Source: an uncultured Mailhella sp.
Lineage (GTDB): Bacteria; Desulfobacterota; Desulfovibrionia; Desulfovibrionales; Desulfovibrionaceae
DNA: 46,355 nucleotides
Direction: 5' to 3'
Assembly: GCA_944324085.1 (NCBI GenBank)
Contig: CALUUX010000033.1
Span: forward strand, 1 to 46,355
This document shows, one piece after another, positions 41,302 to 46,355 of this stretch. Position numbers and translations under genes: made by a program. The notes beneath the pieces are model-generated. The model saw only the letters and a list, made by a program, of their open reading frames with translations, did not search any database and was not told the DNA's origin. Each line of letters begins with the position of its first letter. Position 1 is the first letter of the stretch.

Positions 41302-41377
41302 TGGTAGGCACGAGCAGACTTGAACTGCTGACCCCTTCCGTGTCAAGGAAGTGCTCTGCCACCTGAGCTACGCGCCT
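41302..41377 (-). tRNA. tRNA-Val (anticodon GAC), CCA encoded
   Basis: The 76-nt minus-strand sequence folds as a full tRNA: acceptor AGGCGCG with CGTGCCT (one G-T pair), D arm GTAGCTCAGG..GGCAGAGC, anticodon loop CTTGACA giving GAC, T arm with GTTCAAGTC, discriminator A and encoded CCA. It lies just before thrS. Confidence 0.95.
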
Positions 41378-41686
41378 TTATTGTTCGGTGAGGAAGATTC
41401 TTATAGAGCTTTCCGCCTCTCGTCAAGCATTTTCTCCGGGATTTTTTTAGTTTTCCTTCATGAACCGCCTCGCTCGCGTCTTCTGCCTCCGGGAAAAAAC
41501 GCTTCCGCGTCTTCGGAACGACGCGCAATGCCTTCTCTTTTTTCGACGTCCCGCGAGCGCGGCCAAACCTTAAAATAGCCTGTCGCTGAGCTCCTGCGAA
41601 CCCTTCCGCTTCCCGGAACACGTTGCGAAGCCTCTCTTCCTGTGCTACAGCGCAAAAACGTACTTTATTACTGATGGAGGCTTCGC
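41378..41686. other. divergent intergenic region between tRNA-Val and the symporter gene
   Basis: No gene is seen in these 309 bases apart from the tRNA-Val promoter. The symporter-proximal part is C/G-rich with no clear promoter. Confidence 0.45.
41400..41426 (-). promoter_or_regulatory. candidate promoter of tRNA-Val (and thrS operon)
   Basis: On the minus strand TTGACG and TATAAG are 15 bases apart, with the tRNA starting 22 bases after the -10. The spacer is short, so the call is tentative. Confidence 0.5.
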
Positions 41687-42913
41687 ATGTCCACAAAGGC
41701 CGCTGACTTCTCGCTGATCATCAAACTTCTGGTCGGCATCGTGGCGGGTTCCCTCATAGGCACCTACCTCGGCAACAACATCCAGAGCCCGCTGCACCAC
41801 ATCATGGACGCCGTGGTTTCTCTGCGCTACATTTTCGGCCAGATCATCTTCTTCCTCGTGCCGCTGGTCATCGTGGGCTTCATCACCCCGGCCATCGTCC
41901 GCCTCGGACAGAACGCCAGTAAAATTCTGTTCACCGCCGTGGCCATCGCCTACCTTTCCTCCATAGGAGCGGCCTTCTTCTCCACCGTTTCCGGATACAT
42001 CATCATTCCTCACCTTTCCATCGCCACCGCCACGGAAACCCTGCGCAAACTGCCGGAAATCGTGTTCCGTCTCGACATTCCCCCGCTGTTCAGCGTCATG
42101 AGCGCGCTCGTGCTCGCGCTGTTCTTCGGCGTGGCCATTACCTGGACCAAGTCGGAAACTCTGGCCAAAATCTTTGCCGAACTCGAACGCGTCATGAGCT
42201 CCCTCGTGGTGCGCATCATGATTCCCATTCTGCCGTTCTTCGTGGGCATGTCCTTCCTCGGGCTGGCCTATGAGGGATCGCTGAGCCTGCATCTGCCGGT
42301 GTTCATCTCCATGGTGCTCATCGTCATTGTGGGGCATTTCATCTGGCTGACCGTGCTGTACGGCATCGGCGGCGCGCTTTCCGGCCGCAATCCCTGGGAA
42401 GTGTTCCGCTACTACGCTCCCGCCTATCTAACCGCCGTGGGCACCATGTCCAGCGCGGCCACGCTGCCCGTGGCTCTGGAATGCGCGCGCAAATCCCGCG
42501 TGCTCAGCAAAAATCTTGTGGAATTCATGATTCCTCTGGGCTCCACCGTGCATCTCTGCGGTTCGGTGCTTACGGAAACCTTCTTCTGCATGACGCTGCA
42601 TCTCATGCTTTACGGCACGCTGCCCAGCGTGGGCGTGATGATTCTCTTCTGCCTGCTGCTCGGCGTCTTTGCCGTGGGCGCGCCCGGCGTGCCCGGCGGC
42701 ACCGTGGTGGCGTCTCTCGGCATCGTCACCGGCGTTCTCGGCTTCGATCAGAACGGCGTGGCCCTGCTCATCGCCATCTTCGCCCTTCAGGACAGCTTCG
42801 GCACGGCCTGCAACATCACCGGCGACGGCGCGCTGACGCTCATGCTCGAAGGCTTGTTCAACCGCAACGAGCAGCTCGGAGAATTACAGCACAAAACCGG
42901 GGAAAACGCATGA
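41687..42913 (+). CDS. dicarboxylate/amino acid:cation symporter (DAACS family)
   Basis: A 408-residue sodium-coupled transporter of the GltP/SstT/DctA family. It has about eight helices and two re-entrant hairpins. HP1 contains the serine-rich tip (GTMSSAATLPVALE), HP2 the GVPGGTVVASLGIVTG loop, and TM8 the substrate-binding DSFGTACNITGDGA, with the Asp/Asn/Thr pattern that in this family contacts the amino acid. It overlaps the cysteine desulfidase gene by ATGA, so it probably imports that enzyme's substrate (serine or cysteine). The GTMSSAAT tip resembles serine/threonine transporters more than glutamate carriers, but this is tentative. Confidence 0.9.
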   Translation: MSTKAADFSLIIKLLVGIVAGSLIGTYLGNNIQSPLHHIMDAVVSLRYIFGQIIFFLVPLVIVGFITPAIVRLGQNASKILFTAVAIAYLSSIGAAFFSTVSGYIIIPHLSIATATETLRKLPEIVFRLDIPPLFSVMSALVLALFFGVAITWTKSETLAKIFAELERVMSSLVVRIMIPILPFFVGMSFLGLAYEGSLSLHLPVFISMVLIVIVGHFIWLTVLYGIGGALSGRNPWEVFRYYAPAYLTAVGTMSSAATLPVALECARKSRVLSKNLVEFMIPLGSTVHLCGSVLTETFFCMTLHLMLYGTLPSVGVMILFCLLLGVFAVGAPGVPGGTVVASLGIVTGVLGFDQNGVALLIAIFALQDSFGTACNITGDGALTLMLEGLFNRNEQLGELQHKTGENA

Positions 42914-44199
42914 GCATGACCGCTGAAGAACGCAAAGCCTTCCTATCCCTGCTGCACAAGGAAGTCGTTCCGGCTCTCGGATGCACGGAGCCCATCGCCG
43001 TGGCGCTGTGCTCGGCGCGCGCCGCCGAAGCTCTCGGCGAAACGCCGGAGCGACTGGACGTGGCCGTCAGCGCGAACCTGCTTAAAAACGGCATGGGCGT
43101 CATGGTGCCCGGCACCGGAGAAATGGGCCTCGGCGTGGCCGCCGCCGCGGGCGCGCTCGGCGGGAAAAGCGCGCTTGGCCTGGAATGTCTGAAAGACATC
43201 TCCGAAGAAACGGCGCAAGCCGCGCGCGACATGCTGGCCAGAGAGGCCGTCAACCTGCATCTCGCGGACAACGACAAACTGCTCTACTGCCTCGTCACGG
43301 CCTTTGCCGGCGAAAAAAGCGCGGCCGCGGAACTGGCGGACAATCACGACAACATCACCCGCGTATGGAAAAACGGCGAACTCATCGTTGAAAAACAGGC
43401 TTCCGCCGACGACTCCGCGGGGGCCGACGCGCCCTGGCCGCTCACGCTGGCCAAAATCTACGAATTCGCCGTCACCTCGCCGCTGGAGGAAATCAGCTTC
43501 ATTCTGGAAGCCGCGCGCATGAACCGGCGCGTGGCCGAAGAAGGCTTGCGCCGTCAGTACGGACTCGGCGTCGGCAAGATGATGGACACGCAGATACGCA
43601 ACCACGTTCTGGCCGACGACCTGCCCACCTTCGCCACAAAACTCACCGCCGCCGCGGCGGACGCTCGCATGGCGGGCGTCATGATGCCGGTGATGAGCAA
43701 TTCCGGCAGCGGCAACCAGGGCATCACCTGCACCATGCCGGTGGTGGCCTGCGCCATCCGCCAGGGCTGCGACGACGAACAACTGACCCGCGCCCTCATC
43801 GTCAGCCATCTGACCTCCATCCACATCAAACACCACCTCGGCCGCCTCTCCGCCCACTGCGGGGCTATGGTGGCCGCCACCGCCGCCGCCTGCGGCATGG
43901 CTATGCTCATGGGCGGCGGCCTGCCGGACATGGAACGCACCATCCGCAACATGGTCGGCAACGTGGCCGGCATGATCTGCGACGGCGCCAAAAGCAGCTG
44001 CGCCCTCAAGGTCGCCACCGCCGTCAGCGCCGGTATCCAGGCCGTGCTGCTCGCCCTCGACGGCACCGTCGTCCCCGGCAACGAAGGCATCGTGGACGAC
44101 GACATCGAATCCTGCATCGCCAACCTCGGCCGCCTCGGCTCCACCGGCATGAAGGAAGCCGACAAGGTCATCCTCGATATCATGCTCCACAAGGCATGA
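42910..44199 (+). CDS. L-cysteine desulfidase family protein (UPF0597, CyuA-like)
   Basis: The 429-residue protein belongs to the serine-dehydratase-alpha-like family that in E. coli (CyuA/YhaM) splits L-cysteine to pyruvate, ammonia and H2S using an oxygen-sensitive [4Fe-4S] cluster. Features are VVPALGCTEPIAVALC with a conserved Cys, SANLLKNGMGVMVPGTG, MPVMSNSGSGNQGITCTMP, LSAHCGAMVAATAAACG and CDGAKSSCALKVATA with the other cluster cysteines. Its ATG overlaps the symporter stop (ATGA at 42910-42913), so the two genes are coupled. This suggests import of cysteine (or serine) followed by its breakdown, giving H2S and pyruvate. Confidence 0.9.
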   Translation: MSMTAEERKAFLSLLHKEVVPALGCTEPIAVALCSARAAEALGETPERLDVAVSANLLKNGMGVMVPGTGEMGLGVAAAAGALGGKSALGLECLKDISEETAQAARDMLAREAVNLHLADNDKLLYCLVTAFAGEKSAAAELADNHDNITRVWKNGELIVEKQASADDSAGADAPWPLTLAKIYEFAVTSPLEEISFILEAARMNRRVAEEGLRRQYGLGVGKMMDTQIRNHVLADDLPTFATKLTAAAADARMAGVMMPVMSNSGSGNQGITCTMPVVACAIRQGCDDEQLTRALIVSHLTSIHIKHHLGRLSAHCGAMVAATAAACGMAMLMGGGLPDMERTIRNMVGNVAGMICDGAKSSCALKVATAVSAGIQAVLLALDGTVVPGNEGIVDDDIESCIANLGRLGSTGMKEADKVILDIMLHKA

Positions 44200-44429
44200 T
44201 GTTTCGTTGTGTCTTGTCTTCTCTTTTCGGGGAGGGGGACCTTTTGTGAACAAAAGGTCCCCCTCCCCGAACCCCTCCCCTCCAAAAAACTTTATTTGTC
44301 CAGACGTCGGGCGTCACGGCATGGGAAGGCGTCGCCTGACCGCAAGCCAGCCAAACTCTGTACAAGAGCATAGGCCGGACTGTGCTTTTCGTATCGCCGG
44401 GGGACGTGACAGGCGCGCGTCATCGTAAG
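44194..44429 (+). repeat. tandem repeat unit, copy 1, with a 19-bp hairpin
   Basis: The unit starts inside the last codons of the desulfidase gene (AAGGCATGATGTTTCG) and runs about 235 bases. It holds a perfect 19-bp hairpin at about 44229-44270 with tetraloop TGAA, then a second C-rich/G-rich block, AAAAAACTTTATTTGTCC, GGAAGGCGTCGCCTGAC and ATCGCCGGGGGACGTG. The next unit repeats the same order. Confidence 0.85.
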
Positions 44430-44690
44430 GCATGATGTTTCGTTATGTCTTGTTTTCTTTTTTCGGGGAGGGGAACCTTTTGTGAACAAAAGGTTCCCCT
44501 CCCCGAACCCCTCCCTTCCAAAAAACTTTATTTGTCCAGACATCAGGCGTTACGGTATGGGAAGGCGTCGCCTGACTACAAGCCAGCCAAACTCTGTACA
44601 AAAGAACTAGCCGGACGGTTTTCGCTGTCCGGCCTGTGTTTTTTCGTATCGCCGGGGGACGTGTCGGCCACGCGTCAGCTTGGCGAGTCA
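44430..44690 (+). repeat. tandem repeat unit, copy 2, with a 19-bp hairpin carrying compensatory changes
   Basis: Copy 2 repeats copy 1 from GGCATGATGTTTCG on, with scattered point changes. In the hairpin (about 44464-44505) a G-C pair has become A-T on both arms, so pairing stays perfect. It also has about 18 extra bases near 44612-44632 that complete a GCCGGAC/GTCCGGC stem followed by TGTGTTTTTT, a good terminator, which copy 1 has lost or never had. Confidence 0.85.
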
Positions 44691-44701
44691 CGTCGTCCGT
44701 C

Positions 44702-44793
44702 ATGGACCCCGGTAAAAGTTTGGGGAAGGGAGAGGGGGAGCGTGAGGGGGAGAGGGGAACCGTTTTGAAAAACGGTTCCCCTCTCCCCCTCAC
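44702..44793 (-). repeat. third palindromic element, inverted, with a 25-bp perfect stem
   Basis: 44742-44766 pairs perfectly with 44769-44793 (centre GA; a TGAA tetraloop in practice). Upstream is AAAGTTTGGGGAAGGGAGAGGGGG, the same order of parts as copies 1 and 2 but in the opposite orientation. It lies 22 bases past the gatA stop, so it may act as the 3' end of gatA transcripts; no T-tract is present. Confidence 0.8.
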
Positions 44794-44815
44794 ATAAATG
44801 ATCGCTCGCCAGCGC

Positions 44816-46291
44816 CTACAGCCCGGCGGGGGAGCCGATGGTGGGGAGGACGGCTTCGAGGGCGGCGCCGGTGCGGAGCAGGGCGGCTTCGGAGAAGGGC
44901 AGGCCCATGAGCTGCATGCCGACGGGCAGACCGGACTCCGTGCCGAGGCCCACGGGCAGGGAGAGGCCGGGCAGGCCGGCGAGGTTGAGGGACAGGGTAT
45001 AGGCGTCCATGAGGTACATCTGCAGCGGGTCGTCGTTCTTGTGGCCGAGCTTCCAGGCGGTCACCGGGGAGACGGGGCAGAAGAGGGCGTCGCACTGGCC
45101 GAGGGCGGCGTGGTATTCGTCGCGGATGAGGCGGCGGACTTGCGCGGCCTTGCGGTAGTAGGCGTCATAGTAGCCGGAGGAGAGCACGTAGGTGCCCAGC
45201 ATGATGCGGCGTTTGACTTCCTGCCCGAAGCCTTCGCTGCGGGAGCGGAAGTAGAGCTCTTCCAGATTCTCCACGTTCTCGGCGCGGCGGCCGTAGCGCA
45301 CGCCGTCGAAGCGGGCGAGGTTGGAGGAGGCTTCGGCCATGGCGATGATGTAGTAGGTGGCGATGGCCGCGTGGGTGTGGGGCAGGCTCACGTCCACGAT
45401 ATCGGCCCCGGCGGCGCGGGCGGCCTCGATGGCCTTGTTGCAGGCCTCGCGGACTTCGGGGGCGAGGCCGTCGCCGTAGAATTCGCGGGGCAGGCCGAGG
45501 CGCACGCCGTCGAGACTGGCGGAGCTTTTGCCGTTGCGGGCGGCGTCCACGTAGTCGTCGAGGGGCGCGGGGGCGCAGGTGGTGTCGCGTTCATCGTATC
45601 CGGCGATGACGGAGAGGACGCGGGCGCAGTCTTCCACGCTGCGGGCCAGGGGGCCTACCTGATCCAGGGAGGAGCCGTAGGCGATGAGACCGTAGCGGGA
45701 GACGCGGCCATAGGTGGGCTTGAGGCCTACGCAGCCGCAGAGGGCGGCGGGCTGGCGGATGGAACCGCCGGTATCCGAACCGAGGGAGGCGAAGCACTGG
45801 CCCGCGGCCACGGAGGCGGCGGAACCGCCGCTGGAGCCGCCGGGCACGCGCTGGGGATCCCAGGGGTTGCGGCTGGGCTTGTTGGCGGAGTTCTCGGTGC
45901 CGGAGCCCATAGCGAACTCGTCCAGATTGTTCTTGCCGAGGATGACGGCCCCGGCTTGCTTGAGGCGTTCCACCACGAAGGCGTCATAGATAGGGGTGAA
46001 GCCTTCCAGGATGCGGGAACCGGCGGTGGTGGGCATGCCTTCGGTGGAGAGGGCGTCCTTGACGGTAATGGGGATGCCCCAGAGGGGCTTGGACGTATCC
46101 GGGCCCTGAGCGTCCAGCGCGCGGGCGCGGGCCAGGGCTTTTTCGGCATCGACATGGAGCAGGGCGTCCACCACCGGCTCCGTGGCGGCGATGCGGTCAA
46201 GGCAGGCCTGGGTGGCCTGTTCGGCGGTCATGCGTCGGGAATGCAGGGCGTCCAGGGCGTCGCCCAGACTGAGGGTGTGGAAATCGGTCAT
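44816..46291 (-). CDS. gatA: aspartyl/glutamyl-tRNA amidotransferase subunit A
   Basis: GatA releases ammonia from glutamine for GatB to convert Glu-tRNA(Gln) or Asp-tRNA(Asn) to the amide form. The 491-residue protein has the amidase-signature triad: Lys in [11 protein letters not shown], and the Ser residues of [15 protein letters not shown] and [20 protein letters not shown] lies upstream of ATG 46291, and gatC ends 16 bases before it on the same strand, the usual gatCA order. The gene is visibly richer in G and C, mainly at third positions, than genes at 18-26 kb. Confidence 0.97.
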   Translation of the reverse strand: MTDFHTLSLGDALDALHSRRMTAEQATQACLDRIAATEPVVDALLHVDAEKALARARALDAQGPDTSKPLWGIPITVKDALSTEGMPTTAGSRILEGFTPIYDAFVVERLKQAGAVILGKNNLDEFAMGSGTENSANKPSRNPWDPQRVPGGSSGGSAASVAAGQCFASLGSDTGGSIRQPAALCGCVGLKPTYGRVSRYGLIAYGSSLDQVGPLARSVEDCARVLSVIAGYDERDTTCAPAPLDDYVDAARNGKSSASLDGVRLGLPREFYGDGLAPEVREACNKAIEAARAAGADIVDVSLPHTHAAIATYYIIAMAEASSNLARFDGVRYGRRAENVENLEELYFRSRSEGFGQEVKRRIMLGTYVLSSGYYDAYYRKAAQVRRLIRDEYHAALGQCDALFCPVSPVTAWKLGHKNDDPLQMYLMDAYTLSLNLAGLPGLSLPVGLGTESGLPVGMQLMGLPFSEAALLRTGAALEAVLPTIGSPAGL

Positions 46292-46307
46292 GGGGGTCTC
46301 CGTCGGA

Positions 46308-46355
46308 CTAGACGATGCGCGGCACGACAAAATATTCCCCGTCGCCATGCGGGGC
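46308..46355 (-). CDS. gatC: aspartyl/glutamyl-tRNA amidotransferase subunit C, C-terminal end only
   Basis: The last 15 codons read [15 protein letters not shown] then TAG. This is the typical GatC end (x-G-x-Y-F-x-V-P-R-V/I), which wraps GatA and GatB. The rest is outside the window to the right. It lies 16 bases upstream of gatA, confirming a gatCA operon. Confidence 0.85.
   Translation of the reverse strand, partial: APHGDGEYFVVPRIV

Noticed and set aside
39280..41307. Long open reading antisense to thrS (675 codons)
   Set aside because: Same reasoning; thrS motifs are all on the minus strand.
1..46355. CRISPR array
   Set aside because: No regularly spaced short repeats are present; the 44.2-44.8 kb repeats are two long tandem units plus one inverted element.

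Overview
The window looks like chromosome of a sulfate- or sulfite-reducing bacterium of the Desulfovibrionaceae, probably a host- or gut-associated relative of Desulfovibrio, Bilophila or Mailhella. This is inferred from gene content: a superoxide reductase/rubredoxin/rubredoxin:oxygen oxidoreductase cluster, a stand-alone PurH cyclohydrolase domain, a MucR/Ros-type zinc-finger regulator, a NifU/NifS pair, and GC-rich coding sequence with a few sharply AT-rich gaps. No species can be named from the sequence alone.

Layout. 1-572 is the N-terminal part of a P4-type integrase next to tRNA-Glu, so a genomic island probably leaves the window to the left. 812-6258 holds tRNA-Glu, hflX, purH, an unrecognised small gene and nifU-nifS. 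6353-12425 holds LysO, a RibD-C reductase, a FadL-type porin, YfiH, 5-formyl-THF cyclo-ligase and a phosphoesterase. 12454-21326 holds RNase E/G with a very long N-terminal tail, an anchored small protein, MucR, ThiD, an ion antiporter, YebC and RlmE. 21529-26502 is an oxygen-defence locus: desulfoferrodoxin (with an in-frame stop), a double rubredoxin, a 61-residue stand-alone NrdD glycyl-radical domain, a single rubredoxin, Roo and cydAB. 26629-33716 holds a frameshifted nitrilase-family gene, a BASS-type permease, a CNNM/CorC protein after a very AT-rich gap, a CGGC-domain protein and a periplasmic M16 protease. 34044-41377 is the translation operon thrS-infC-rpmI-rplT-pheS-pheT with tRNA-Val directly upstream. 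41687-44199 is a DAACS symporter coupled to a CyuA-type cysteine desulfidase. 44200-44815 is non-coding and carries three large palindromic elements. 44816-46355 is gatA and the end of gatC.

How the parts may work together. The 21.5-26.5 kb cluster would detoxify superoxide (Dfx, fed by rubredoxin), reduce O2 to water in the cytoplasm (Roo, fed by rubredoxin) and at the membrane (cytochrome bd), and possibly rescue an oxygen-damaged class III ribonucleotide reductase with a spare glycyl-radical domain. That last role is my inference and the most interesting idea in the window. Other points worth checking are a probable AUA start for hflX overlapping the purH stop, the tandem hairpin repeats with compensatory changes, and the tRNA-Val terminator that leaves thrS no room for its own promoter.
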